This document shows, in pieces, positions 23,137-30,714 of a stretch of 30,714 nucleotides of DNA. A program made the position numbers and the translations under genes. The number at the start of each line of letters is the position of its first letter. The stretch's first letter is position 1. The notes beneath the pieces were generated by a model. The model ran no database searches. It had not been told where the DNA came from and worked only from the letters and a program-made list of their open reading frames with translations. Origin of the DNA: a virus; IMG/VR virus record IMGVR_UViG_3300032116_000916, positions 1-30,714 of that record; one strand, written 5' to 3'.

Positions 23137-23991
23137 TTAGTCTCCCACCACTAAGTCATACGGTAATTGACTTACTGCTAACTTATTTTGATTAATATAC
23201 ATTTCATACTCTGTAGCGAGAGAACTACTTACAATTAGTGATAATGTTTGTGTAGTAAAACGTGTTTTATTTTCATTTAACAAATTTGTAACTTTTTCTT
23301 TTGCAATTACGTAGGCTTTATCTAATATTTCTTGACTTATGCCGTACACGCTTTCAAAGTTATATTGGTCGATTTGAGCTTCCATACCTTCTGGTAATTC
23401 TAATCCAATTGATTGCGATGTTAGTACACTATTATCCGCTGGAATCATTATACTTTCTGACTGATTAAATGCCTGCTTTAAGGCGTCTATGACCCAAACC
23501 GAATTAATCGATGGTAAAACAAACTCTGTCATTAACTCTTGCTGATTTGTATCAATTAATTTTAATTCTATTTCAGTACGTGACGTAGAAATTCTATTTA
23601 CTTTCAACAATCTATCATCGTAACTTCCAATTTCATCTGCAAAAAAGTTAAGTGTAACCGAATATTGTCCTGACGGTAGATTTAAATCTTGAACTTTAGC
23701 AAAATCAATATACAATAATTTACGTAAACTATTATCGCTATATTGTAAAGTTTCAGTAAAAACCGACCCACTAATATTTTTTACGACATCAGAAAATATC
23801 AATGAGTTATCGGCTAAACTATATAAATTAACTTCAATATTGTTTTGCAACAATGCTTCAGAGAAATCCGCAGGGACTTCCATATCTAGCAAATCATCTT
23901 TCTTGTTTGCTATGACACGGGATACGTTATATCGGGTATACGAATCTGATAACTCTTGTAAATTAGTTTGATAATTTTCTTGTTCTGCCAT
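23137..23991 (-). CDS. Baseplate-block protein, unknown
   Basis: A 284-residue protein. The ATG at 23991 overlaps the previous TAG by one base (TAATG context). The first half is beta-rich and has SGQYSVTLNFFADEIGSYDD and RISTSRTEIELKLID. I recall the short ISxSRTEI.L motif from several tail and baseplate proteins of aquatic phages. The second half is helical (INSVWVIDALKQAFNQSES, QEILDKAYVIAKEKVTNLL). No enzyme motif is present. Its position between the DNRLRE protein and the large gpI-like protein argues for a wedge or wedge-fibre connector, but no T4 counterpart can be named. Confidence 0.78.
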   Translation of the reverse strand: MAEQENYQTNLQELSDSYTRYNVSRVIANKKDDLLDMEVPADFSEALLQNNIEVNLYSLADNSLIFSDVVKNISGSVFTETLQYSDNSLRKLLYIDFAKVQDLNLPSGQYSVTLNFFADEIGSYDDRLLKVNRISTSRTEIELKLIDTNQQELMTEFVLPSINSVWVIDALKQAFNQSESIMIPADNSVLTSQSIGLELPEGMEAQIDQYNFESVYGISQEILDKAYVIAKEKVTNLLNENKTRFTTQTLSLIVSSSLATEYEMYINQNKLAVSQLPYDLVVGD

Positions 23992-24266
23992 TAGTCTAGC
24001 TCTTCAAAATTTTTATTTATTCTTGTCAACCACACATTATAGTCTAACTTTTCTTTATAAATTGGAGTGTAATACAAACTACGGTTGACTAATTCTTCTT
24101 CTGGTATTGTTACTGTTTGAACCGTTGCGGAATAATTTGTAAATATTGAGGCACTGTATCCTGATGCAGATACTTCAAACAAAGACAACGAAATATCAAT
24201 TTGTTCTTTGTTAACTATATTTGCACTATCTGGATTAGTACTACTTGATAAAAATGTTATTGCCAT
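23991..24266 (-). CDS. Small baseplate-block protein, unknown
   Basis: A 91-residue protein. The N-terminal two thirds are short beta strands rich in Ser and Thr. The C-terminus (YYTPIYKEKLDYNVWLTRINK) is followed by NFEELD and looks like a helix-forming anchor. The stop is shared by one base with the next start. It lies three bases after the DNRLRE gene, so the two are translated from one message. I recognise no family. Confidence 0.7.
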   Translation of the reverse strand: MAITFLSSSTNPDSANIVNKEQIDISLSLFEVSASGYSASIFTNYSATVQTVTIPEEELVNRSLYYTPIYKEKLDYNVWLTRINKNFEELD

Positions 24267-24269
24267 AAA

Positions 24270-25313
24270 CTATTCAACTTTAAATAGAGTGTCTGTATCA
24301 ATTACTCTCGAATATTGTCCGCTTGCAACTTTCAATTTTAATTTATAAAATCTTCCTTTGTATAATGGTGATGTATCTAGCACTACATATGAACTAGTGG
24401 GGTCTGTGTCTATTTTACTATACTCATCGAATGGAACTATCGTTGTATTACTTTGTGCGTCTATAATTGAATAGTAAGATGACGACGGAAGATAATATTT
24501 GTTTTTATAACGTAAAGTTGAATCAAACGACCGCAATGGATATTGGTCACGGACAGTAAATGTCAACTTGTCTACGTCTCCCTTGGTATACGTTTGTCTT
24601 AGATTGCTCGGAACAACTTTTATATTTAAATTTGGAATAGTAGATAAGCTTCCAGTAGAAAATGTTTGATTGTCCCACGCAACCTCTAACGTGGGTTGGT
24701 GAATTGTATGAGTTTGTGTGGAAAATACTTTAATATTACCGCGATTCGTATAATCCGTTTCATCTGCTGTTGGGAACTGTACAGCCAATCCATAAAATGT
24801 ATTTTGTAATGATTGACTGACTATAGGTCTTAAAATATTTGTAACATCTACCCTAATGTCTTGTAATGGATATGTTGTAAGAGAAACACTTTGGCTAGTT
24901 GAGCCAGTTAAAAAATCTCCGCCGGCATTACTCCACGACACCGTTGATGTACATTTTGTCCAAGTTGCCCCATCGCTTGCGTTTTGAACATTTTGATAAA
25001 AAACACCACTACCTTCGTCCCACGAACGAGATACTTGATATATTACAAGCTGTTGATTTCTATTTAAATCGCTTGCATTTGCTAATTTTAGATTTAAAAA
25101 ATAACTTGCAGTTGCCGGCACACTAGCGGTTGTTGGTAAATCAAAATATATCAACGTTCTTGCTGACCCCGTTGCGTAAACGGTTGAGCTGGTAAAGTTT
25201 ACGTCGGTATTGATAACCTTACCGATATCAAGTATTTCATCTAGTCCCGCGTTACTACTAGTAAACGCTTGATAAACTGTAGTGTCTTTACTGGCGGTTA
25301 ATATTATTCTCAT
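24270..25313 (-). CDS. DNRLRE-domain protein of the baseplate block
   Basis: A 347-residue protein. Residues 1-215 match the DNRLRE pattern: SKDTTVYQAF, GLDEILDIGK, SARTLIYFDLP, LVIYQVSRSWDEGSG, a TW and SWSNAGGDF pair, and a final YTNRGNIKVFS and TLEVAW. In bacteria this beta-sandwich domain occurs on large secreted or surface proteins. The C-terminal 130 residues are a separate beta domain (DKLTFTVRDQYPLRSFDSTL, YYSIIDAQSN). The ATG overlaps the gp6-like stop as ATGA, so the protein is probably made in step with the wedge. A surface-facing binding role on the baseplate is inference. Confidence 0.82.
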   Translation of the reverse strand: MRIILTASKDTTVYQAFTSSNAGLDEILDIGKVINTDVNFTSSTVYATGSARTLIYFDLPTTASVPATASYFLNLKLANASDLNRNQQLVIYQVSRSWDEGSGVFYQNVQNASDGATWTKCTSTVSWSNAGGDFLTGSTSQSVSLTTYPLQDIRVDVTNILRPIVSQSLQNTFYGLAVQFPTADETDYTNRGNIKVFSTQTHTIHQPTLEVAWDNQTFSTGSLSTIPNLNIKVVPSNLRQTYTKGDVDKLTFTVRDQYPLRSFDSTLRYKNKYYLPSSSYYSIIDAQSNTTIVPFDEYSKIDTDPTSSYVVLDTSPLYKGRFYKLKLKVASGQYSRVIDTDTLFKVE

Positions 25314-27232
25314 TGGGTAGCGTTTCCTATAATATCAGTTGTTGGATATTTCAACTCAAAGATACTTGGGTCGAGACTTGGATAGATAACCCCATTAATA
25401 GTTGCTTCATCAATATCGTATCGATAATTTTGGTATCCTACGCCATCTTGATATTGATATTTATTAAAAATACGAACATTTTTTACTGTTTGGACTCCTT
25501 CCACCAATCCAATATTGTAAGATAAATCTGCTAAAACAATTGGTTGGTTGATACTCCACTTACTTGTATTAAAGAAATCTTGAACAGTACCGATACTTCT
25601 TGCCAGTACGTCATTAACGTTGTAGTTTCTCAATACAGAAATGTCAAATTGTACTCCAATATTGATAATAAACGCATCGAGAATATTAACATCATCGGTT
25701 AACATTCTAAATTGTTCAAGATATCGTGCTAGGTTTTCTTTAACTAATGTATTTAGTGTTGTTAAATTTCCATTCGTATCGTACCCTAATGTATATAAGT
25801 TGATGACATTTGGACGTACTGGGTTATCTACATACACTCTATCATTAGTTGCTGCTAAAATTCTATTAATTTGTTCGTCACGTACCGCAAATGCCTTAGA
25901 AATTTTTCCAAATTTTGACGGTAATGCATATGAACGAACCGCATAGTCTTCCACCGTAACTACACGATTTTGTGCATTAAAAAATGCTAAAGCGTTTTGA
26001 CGAATTTCATCAATCGACTCTCCGTCTCCGCCACCGGTAGCTGGTAAATCGTTATTAATTGTAATACTTTGTACCGATGCATTAAACGTACTAAGTTCTC
26101 CCGATGTATAATCAGTAGTATCGTTCAAAACTGTTATCTCTGCAACGCTGTTTATTGTATTTGATGGCGTATTTGTAGTTACTCCCCCACCTACCAAATA
26201 TGTTACCGTTAGCGTTGTATTTGCCGGAGATATTCCGTATGCATTGCTATTAAGAAAATTTACATTATTGATGGATACGTTACCCAAAATATTTTCGATA
26301 GTGTTTCCATACTGAGAATTTGCTACTTGTCTAGAATCTAACGTGGTGTTGACTTCCGCTTCGTTGTCTGTTCCAGAACCAAATGCCAACTCCATTCTAT
26401 TATTTCTATTAATTCTTGTTACAAATCTACGAGGAACTTTTCGAAGCCGTAATTTAGATGATGGTAAAGTTCCAGATTCACCGTTGTCGGTCACATCAAC
26501 CTCATCCATAATAACGTCTTGTGCCAAATAATCAACTTCGTACCACGTATTTCCATTAGAATCGACCACACTTTCAATGCCAATAATAGATTCTTCCGGC
26601 ATCAATACGGAAGTAAATCGTTGTGGGCTTCCAAACGAGAATGTGGTAGTTCTTTCTTCCGCAGATATTAATCGCGCTGATTTGCTGATAATAAATGTTG
26701 ATGGATTACCGCTAGAAAAAGTGTTTACAATGTAATCTTCTGCGGTAATATCAGAAAAGTCTACATCTTCACCCAATCTAAATTGCACCGAAGTTTGTCC
26801 CGTGGATACAAACGTACTACCCTTTCCTACTTTTACAAGGTATTTTGGGTCAGGAACATAAACTCCATTGTCAACTATCGCCGGTGCTAATTGATATAAT
26901 GTTGCTGTAGTCGTAGACGGTGATACCAACTTTGGCTTGTATCCGAGAAATTGCGCAATGGAAATAACATTTTCTTGTTGTTCGGCATATGCCAACAAGT
27001 TTTCTTTAAATTGATTATCAATATAAAACGAAAGGACATCACCTACATATGATGCCATTTCAATAAACATCATACCTGGCGACGTTTCATTAAAATCAGA
27101 ATATGAATTTGGGTAATACGCCTTTGCAAATTCTATAAGATTTTGTCTAAAGTCAGTAAATGTTTTAGCAATATAGTTGATTTGCTTTACATTTGGCCGT
27201 GGTTGTATATTTACCGGTTGGTTCGTTGCCAT
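25310..27232 (-). CDS. Baseplate wedge protein, gp6/J-like
   Basis: A 640-residue protein, close to T4 gp6 (660). The N-terminus is typical of the family: NYIAKTFTDFRQNLIEFAKA, then SYSDFNETSPGMMFIEMASY, VGDVLSFYIDNQFKENLL and ISIAQFLGYKPKLVSPSTTT. The middle is beta-rich, and the part from about residue 400 has GGGDGESIDEIRQNALAFF and NRVVTVEDYAVR, the classic Baseplate_J signature. In T4, gp6 dimers form the ring that holds the six wedges and rearranges on contraction. It follows the gp25-like gene with a 13-base gap, as J follows W in P2. Confidence 0.95.
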   Translation of the reverse strand: MATNQPVNIQPRPNVKQINYIAKTFTDFRQNLIEFAKAYYPNSYSDFNETSPGMMFIEMASYVGDVLSFYIDNQFKENLLAYAEQQENVISIAQFLGYKPKLVSPSTTTATLYQLAPAIVDNGVYVPDPKYLVKVGKGSTFVSTGQTSVQFRLGEDVDFSDITAEDYIVNTFSSGNPSTFIISKSARLISAEERTTTFSFGSPQRFTSVLMPEESIIGIESVVDSNGNTWYEVDYLAQDVIMDEVDVTDNGESGTLPSSKLRLRKVPRRFVTRINRNNRMELAFGSGTDNEAEVNTTLDSRQVANSQYGNTIENILGNVSINNVNFLNSNAYGISPANTTLTVTYLVGGGVTTNTPSNTINSVAEITVLNDTTDYTSGELSTFNASVQSITINNDLPATGGGDGESIDEIRQNALAFFNAQNRVVTVEDYAVRSYALPSKFGKISKAFAVRDEQINRILAATNDRVYVDNPVRPNVINLYTLGYDTNGNLTTLNTLVKENLARYLEQFRMLTDDVNILDAFIINIGVQFDISVLRNYNVNDVLARSIGTVQDFFNTSKWSINQPIVLADLSYNIGLVEGVQTVKNVRIFNKYQYQDGVGYQNYRYDIDEATINGVIYPSLDPSIFELKYPTTDIIGNATQ

Positions 27233-27245
27233 TTAAAACTCCAAA

Positions 27246-27734
27246 TTAATTAATTCTTCTTATGCGACGAGCATTTTTTACTTGATTATTTACTCGGTCA
27301 ACTTCGGTTTGGGTTGTTACGGGTTCCGTAGGAAATGCTACTGCTGGTGCTCCAAGTGCAGTTGTTAATATACTTATCTCATCTGTTACATTAGGATTGT
27401 TTCTAAACCTATAAGTACATTTTATATTAATAATATTTTCACCATCTGTTTGCGTAATTTCAAAATTAGTTAAATCAATAAACGGTAACCATCTGTCTAC
27501 TGCGTCGGCCACCGCCAATCTAGCATTTTCCAACGTCTCTTCGGTTAATGGCTCAAATAATATTTTCCACAAATCACATCCCAACTCTGGTTGTCCAACA
27601 CGCTCTCCTTTCTTTGTAAGAATTAAATTCTTAAAGTTAGAACGAACTTGTTGGATGACCGTAGTGGATTGGTCAAACATTCCAGTTTGTCCCAATCTAA
27701 TTGGTAATGTAATTCCGATGAACTTTTGGGCCAT
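27246..27734 (-). CDS. 25: Baseplate wedge protein, gp25/W-like
   Basis: A 162-residue protein. Residues 1-115 hold the GPW/gp25 fold with the landmarks QVRSNFKNLILTKKGERVGQ, PELGCDLWKILFEPL and LENARLAVADAVDRWLPFID. The last 45 residues are an extension beyond T4 gp25 (132 residues). In contractile tails gp25 sits at the tube-baseplate junction and seeds sheath assembly. The ATG at 27734 is in a TAA-T-ATG junction with the upstream gene. Adjacent spike and gp6-like genes agree with the assignment. Confidence 0.95.
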   Translation of the reverse strand: MAQKFIGITLPIRLGQTGMFDQSTTVIQQVRSNFKNLILTKKGERVGQPELGCDLWKILFEPLTEETLENARLAVADAVDRWLPFIDLTNFEITQTDGENIINIKCTYRFRNNPNVTDEISILTTALGAPAVAFPTEPVTTQTEVDRVNNQVKNARRIRRIN

Positions 27735-27735
27735 A

Positions 27736-28086
27736 TTACTTGCTTAATCCCATAGCTTTCATAACTTGGGAATAATCACGATTAATTGCCTGAACCGCTG
27801 GATTATCTTCCGACATTCCTTTTGGTAAATTTGGCATAATCTTATCGGTGGTTGCGATAATAGTGTCTCCGTGGCGTTCTAATCCCATCATTTCAGCTAA
27901 TTGGGACCGTGAAAGTTTTGATTTTGTGGTTGCAACGGTTTCACTATTTGGTTGCGCTTTCTTGATTTCTACAATAGCTTCCCCAAGAACTTCTGGAAGA
28001 ATCTTCTTTACCGCTTTTTCTACAGATTCTTCAATTTGTTCCTTGACTAACTCTTTAACATACGCTCTGAATAGTGCTTTATCCAT
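27736..28086 (-). CDS. Small helical baseplate-block protein, unknown
   Basis: A 116-residue protein with GAGGGT before the ATG at 28086. Residues 1-45 are an amphipathic, charged helix or coiled coil (ALFRAYVKELVKEQIEESVE). A Ser/Thr linker and a second region follow (LSRSQLAEMMGLERHGDTII, TDKIMPNLPKGM, YSQVMKAMGLSK). The RSQLAEMMGL part could be a small helical DNA- or protein-binding unit. I recognise no family. It lies between the spike and gp25-like genes, so a chaperone or hub component for baseplate assembly is possible. Confidence 0.75.
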   Translation of the reverse strand: MDKALFRAYVKELVKEQIEESVEKAVKKILPEVLGEAIVEIKKAQPNSETVATTKSKLSRSQLAEMMGLERHGDTIIATTDKIMPNLPKGMSEDNPAVQAINRDYSQVMKAMGLSK

Positions 28087-28097
28087 AGGTTTACCCT

Positions 28098-28643
28098 CTA
28101 TTGGTTATTAAATCTTCCAAGAACCGTATTTTGTGTTCCTTGGTTTTTCAGTGATTGTCTATACTTAAAAGGATTTTCTTGTTTTTTTAGTTCTGCGTTG
28201 AGTGCTTTAATCGATGCTTGTTGGCGTTGTAATTTAATTCTATCTATTTTAGTTTTAATATAATTTTTAATGTCACCATATGACGGTATTCTTGGTTTTG
28301 GAATTATAAACGCCGGTATAGAAGGAATCGTTGGTAACGATGGTAGTCCATTAATGTACGAGGTTACTACTCCCAACGTTCGTGCTCTAACTTGGTCGAT
28401 GCTTCCGGTAGCAAACAGGTTATCAGGTATAATCGAGTTTAGTATAGCAAATTGTGGTATTTTTGGTGTATTAATCGATGGTATGTTTCCAGCTAAAGAT
28501 TGAAAAGATGCCGAAATTTCACTTGTATTAATTCGTAATAAGTTATTCGGCAACCCCCCAACACTAGCCGTAGGTAAAATTTGTTCAGTTGCGTCTAATC
28601 GAAGCGGATTGTTTACGGTTAATAAATTACTCGGTATTACCAT
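28098..28643 (-). CDS. Baseplate-block protein with Pro/Ile-rich repeats, unknown
   Basis: A 181-residue protein. The first 60 residues have repeating LxIN/LLxxN elements (NLLTVNNPLRLD, NNLLRINTSEIS). Residues 60-125 are rich in Pro and Ile (SINTPKIPQFAILNSIIP, SLPTIPSIPAFIIPKPRIPS). The last 55 residues are a basic helix (KTKIDRIKLQRQQASIKALN) and a basic tail. No membrane segment or catalytic motif is seen. It is encoded directly after the spike, a place where contractile-tail phages often keep spike-tip or spike-binding proteins. It is not a recognisable PAAR protein. Confidence 0.75.
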   Translation of the reverse strand: MVIPSNLLTVNNPLRLDATEQILPTASVGGLPNNLLRINTSEISASFQSLAGNIPSINTPKIPQFAILNSIIPDNLFATGSIDQVRARTLGVVTSYINGLPSLPTIPSIPAFIIPKPRIPSYGDIKNYIKTKIDRIKLQRQQASIKALNAELKKQENPFKYRQSLKNQGTQNTVLGRFNNQ

Positions 28644-28645
28644 AA

Positions 28646-30025
28646 TCAGCTGTTTGTTTTAGAAGTAAAATTACTATTACTGTTAAATACTGCTTCAATC
28701 TTAGGTTCTTGTGATGTCCCAAGTTTTACCCGCAACTCCGTAATTGCCTTTATAAACGGTGTTGGGTTTAGTGTGGCAAATGACTTAGGTATTTCTACTA
28801 TAAAAGCATCCATTAAATTTCGTAACCATTCTGCCAACTCGCCACCAAGTACCATTGGTTGTGTAGTATCATTCGATGACGCCCCTATAAATATCTTTTT
28901 ACCAGATATTACGTAGTTTCCTGAAGTTCCTTGGGAAATATCTTTTGTTACGTTTACATTCATCGACCGTACATTTAATACCAAATCTTGCGGTGTGGTA
29001 ATTTCTATATCCCGTTCCGCTGTAATAAATACAGATTTACCCGAATCTATAGTAATTGATTCTACCGCACTTAAATTGATTTCCTTTTTCGCAAACAGAG
29101 ATATTTCGTTTGTTTTACTATTTAAAATAACTCTATCTGAATTAAGGAAAATCTGTGCTCCTGTGTATTTTGTAGAATCTGATGACTCCGTTGACCGTAA
29201 ATGCGCTATACTTGACTTAGTTGCTGGGTCCAGTATTACTTTTTCGTCTACTAACATCCAAATACTACTTTTATCCTTATTGATATCTTCGTAGGTTAAT
29301 CCGTATGGACCTCCAACGGCCGTTTCATTAGTACCATCAGTATTAATGTCAATTGAAGTAACTTTATCTGGACTCTGCCCGACCGAAAATATTAAATTTG
29401 CTTGAGGGGTTGTCGTACTTGGATTACTAAATAAACTAGAACCAAAACGAATAGTATTTCCGAACCGACCATTAATGATTAAATCTCCTTCGTTTGGACG
29501 AACCATACGAACATTTGGGTTTTCACTGAATTCATCTCCCAAACTGAATTGCTGTTTCATTCCCCAAGGACGGTATGGTGTACCGCCTTGTGCAGCAATT
29601 TGAGCTGCATCACTTTTGTTTCCCGCTGGCACTTGTGGAGAAAATCGTTGACTTAATCCTGGCCAAGAACTTTCTGTAGTTTTGTTTGTTGAATTTATTC
29701 TACGTGTATAAAACAGTCTTCCTAGTGAGTAAAACACCAATACTAGTTCATTTTTAAGTGGATATTCTCGTATACTAGAATCAATTGGTGCTGCCCAATT
29801 TAATTTATCTTTTGGAACCCCGCGGTCGCCTGGAATGAATCTTACTTGTATCATTCCTACGTTACTACCGTCAGTAGCATATTGAGGATGAACTTCATTT
29901 AAAATGATATCTTCTACCAATCCATCTTGGTATGGGGTTGGCTGCGTAATAGAAAATCTAGGAAACTGCGAAGCTCCTAGTTGATTAATATCTATGTTAT
30001 ATGCGGTTGGTCCAAACGATGACAC
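28646..30025 (-). CDS. Baseplate spike, gp5/VgrG-like, no lysozyme domain
   Basis: A 459-residue protein with a GTG start at 30025-30023; GGAG is 6 bases upstream and the TAA of the previous gene directly precedes it. Residues 30-120 form the OB-fold of gp5/gpV spikes (LVEDIILNEVHPQ, GMIQVRFIPGDRG, YPLKNELVLVFYSLG). Residues about 275-380 are short regular beta repeats (AQIFLNSDRVILNSK, NEISLFAKKEINLSA, VFITAERDIEITT), the pattern of the trimeric spike helix. The gp5 lysozyme domain is not visible between them, and length is below T4 gp5 (575). The protein would form the membrane-piercing spike below the tail tube. Confidence 0.9.
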   Translation of the reverse strand: MSSFGPTAYNIDINQLGASQFPRFSITQPTPYQDGLVEDIILNEVHPQYATDGSNVGMIQVRFIPGDRGVPKDKLNWAAPIDSSIREYPLKNELVLVFYSLGRLFYTRRINSTNKTTESSWPGLSQRFSPQVPAGNKSDAAQIAAQGGTPYRPWGMKQQFSLGDEFSENPNVRMVRPNEGDLIINGRFGNTIRFGSSLFSNPSTTTPQANLIFSVGQSPDKVTSIDINTDGTNETAVGGPYGLTYEDINKDKSSIWMLVDEKVILDPATKSSIAHLRSTESSDSTKYTGAQIFLNSDRVILNSKTNEISLFAKKEINLSAVESITIDSGKSVFITAERDIEITTPQDLVLNVRSMNVNVTKDISQGTSGNYVISGKKIFIGASSNDTTQPMVLGGELAEWLRNLMDAFIVEIPKSFATLNPTPFIKAITELRVKLGTSQEPKIEAVFNSNSNFTSKTNS

Positions 30026-30409
30026 TTATTTCTCCGCAAAAACGTCATCCAAGTCCTTCACATCTTCTTGAAGGTCTTGGATTTCGGTAGTAATATCTTT
30101 GAGCAACGCTTCTTTTTCCGATTCTGATAACAATCCGTCTAGCGAGGCATTGGATTTCACCCCGACCGACACTATACGTTGAGCGATTTGAGCAACACGG
30201 ACTAAATGTTCGTCATTTTTGACGTTGACTTCCAAGAATCCCTGCACAATTGGTCCAATCACAGCCGCATCTTCTGGAGTACGGATGAGTTGGACCATTT
30301 TCATAATAAACGAGTTGATTTGCGCCCGTTTACTGTCGGTATTTTTGTGTATTTCGGTGAATAAGTCGGCTAGACTCTTCCCATCGTACAATTCGGAATT
30401 AATATCCAT
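30026..30409 (-). CDS. Helical protein upstream of the spike, unknown
   Basis: A 127-residue, almost wholly helical protein. AGGGGG is 5 bases before the ATG at 30409, after a gap that holds a hairpin. It shows YDGKSLADLFTEIHKNTDSK near the start, a middle region IRTPEDAAVIGPIVQGFLEV, and a very acidic C-terminal coiled coil (DITTEIQDLQEDVKDLDDVF). I recognise no family. Its stop codon touches the GTG of the spike gene, so the two are translationally coupled. A role in assembly or a small-terminase-like helical ring cannot be told apart from sequence alone. Confidence 0.75.
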   Translation of the reverse strand: MDINSELYDGKSLADLFTEIHKNTDSKRAQINSFIMKMVQLIRTPEDAAVIGPIVQGFLEVNVKNDEHLVRVAQIAQRIVSVGVKSNASLDGLLSESEKEALLKDITTEIQDLQEDVKDLDDVFAEK

Positions 30410-30421
30410 AAAGACCCCCTA

Positions 30422-30450
30422 AAATCCTATATTATAAATAGATAGGATTT
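30422..30450 (-). terminator. Stop-codon hairpin with CTATTTATAAT loop
   Basis: A perfect 9-base inverted repeat, AAATCCTAT and ATAGGATTT, encloses CTATTTATAAT (minus strand). The left arm includes the last two bases of the TAA that ends the partial gene. It is followed by TAGGGGG, the ribosome site of the next gene. A run of four T is present at the right arm end. It may be a weak terminator or an RNA stability element. Its loop begins with the same nine bases as the hairpin at 10665-10691. Confidence 0.5.
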
Positions 30451-30714
30451 ACTTTTTATACGAGAAATAGTGGGTTGGGTCTGATAAATGTCCATACCGC
30501 CTGAATTCCCCTAGCATCTTCAAAATTTGGGGTCGCATCTTGTTGATGACTTTAGTAATATGAGCGGTTTTATAATTGGTCATTTCTCGTACCATTAGGT
30601 AGAGAGCTTTTTTATTGAAATTGTCAATATTATCAATTCGTTCGATAAGTTTGACTATCGCAGCGGCAATTTCCTTATCCCGTTTCTTCTTAAAAAAACG
30701 GTCAAGATTGAATT
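30449..30714 (-). CDS. C-terminal part of an unknown helical protein
   Basis: An open frame enters at the right edge and ends with TAA at 30451-30449, giving 87 visible residues. They are strongly helical and basic: FFKKKRDKEIAAAIVKLIER, IDNIDNFNKKALYLMVREMT, HITKVINKMRPQILKMLGEF. The chain ends in YFSYKK. The start codon lies outside the window. I recognise no named family. The even charge pattern, lack of stops and match to the flanking gene direction support a real gene. Confidence 0.7.
   Translation of the reverse strand, partial: FNLDRFFKKKRDKEIAAAIVKLIERIDNIDNFNKKALYLMVREMTNYKTAHITKVINKMRPQILKMLGEFRRYGHLSDPTHYFSYKK

Noticed and set aside
28260-28400. Pro/Ile-rich part of the 181-residue protein as a PAAR spike tip
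   Set aside because: No PAAR repeats or metal-binding His/Cys set are visible.
634-30422. Many open frames on the plus strand, 60-135 codons long
   Set aside because: All lie opposite well-supported minus-strand genes, lack ribosome sites and spacing that fit, and show no recognisable protein motif.
1-30714. tRNA genes, CRISPR arrays, insertion sequences, integrase or attachment sites
   Set aside because: Gaps are too short for tRNAs, no regular repeats were found, and no transposase or integrase motif occurs in any frame.

Overview
This window is a piece of a large tailed-phage genome, most likely a T4-related contractile-tail (myovirus-like) phage of an aquatic bacterium. All supported genes lie on the minus strand and are packed with overlaps of 1-4 bases or gaps mostly under 60 bases. 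The phage assignment rests on a gp17-type large terminase, gp25- and gp6-type baseplate wedge proteins, a gp5-like spike, a gp47/gp46-type repair ATPase and a DnaG-type primase. Several small proteins carry short domains that I recall from marine T4-like phages. Most genes have a clear Shine-Dalgarno sequence. GC is roughly 38% by spot counts. I cannot name the host or the species.

In transcription order (right to left), the right end (30.7-30.0 kb) has a truncated helical protein and a second unrecognised helical protein. From 30.0 to 18.2 kb runs a baseplate block: gp5-like spike without a visible lysozyme domain, two small proteins, gp25-like protein, gp6/J-like wedge, a DNRLRE-type protein, three small unknown virion proteins, and a 1469-residue protein that combines a P2 gpI-like segment with a LamG-like domain. 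The order spike-gp25-gp6-gpI matches the V-W-J-I order of simple contractile tails. From 18.2 to 15.2 kb are four Ser/Thr/Gly-rich virion-type proteins, two of them paralogues.

From 15.2 to 10.7 kb lies a nucleic-acid island: a PD-(D/E)XK nuclease, a small primase, and a 1054-residue single-chain fusion of Mre11/SbcD-type nuclease with Rad50/SbcC-type ATPase. It has its own candidate sigma70-type promoter and a hairpin over the primase start codon. Its GC is higher in places than that of the flanking late genes.

From 10.6 to 3.2 kb come a beta-rich structural protein, a 925-residue multi-enzyme fusion (HNH-like segment, ligase-type nucleotidyltransferase, NMNAT-type nucleotidyltransferase), a zinc-ribbon protein, a membrane coiled-coil protein and the large terminase. 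From 3.2 kb to the left edge is a run of small, mostly basic or mixed-charge proteins. Several begin with a similar short amphipathic peptide, which may be a capsid-targeting signal, and one has two EF-hand loops.

The best candidates for something undescribed are the 925-residue fusion at 6061-8838, the shared N-terminal peptide of the small-gene run, and two stop-codon hairpins that share a loop sequence. The near absence of GATC and CATG in the whole window is also notable. No tRNA, CRISPR array, insertion sequence or integrase was seen, and no gene-free stretch exceeds about 60 bases.
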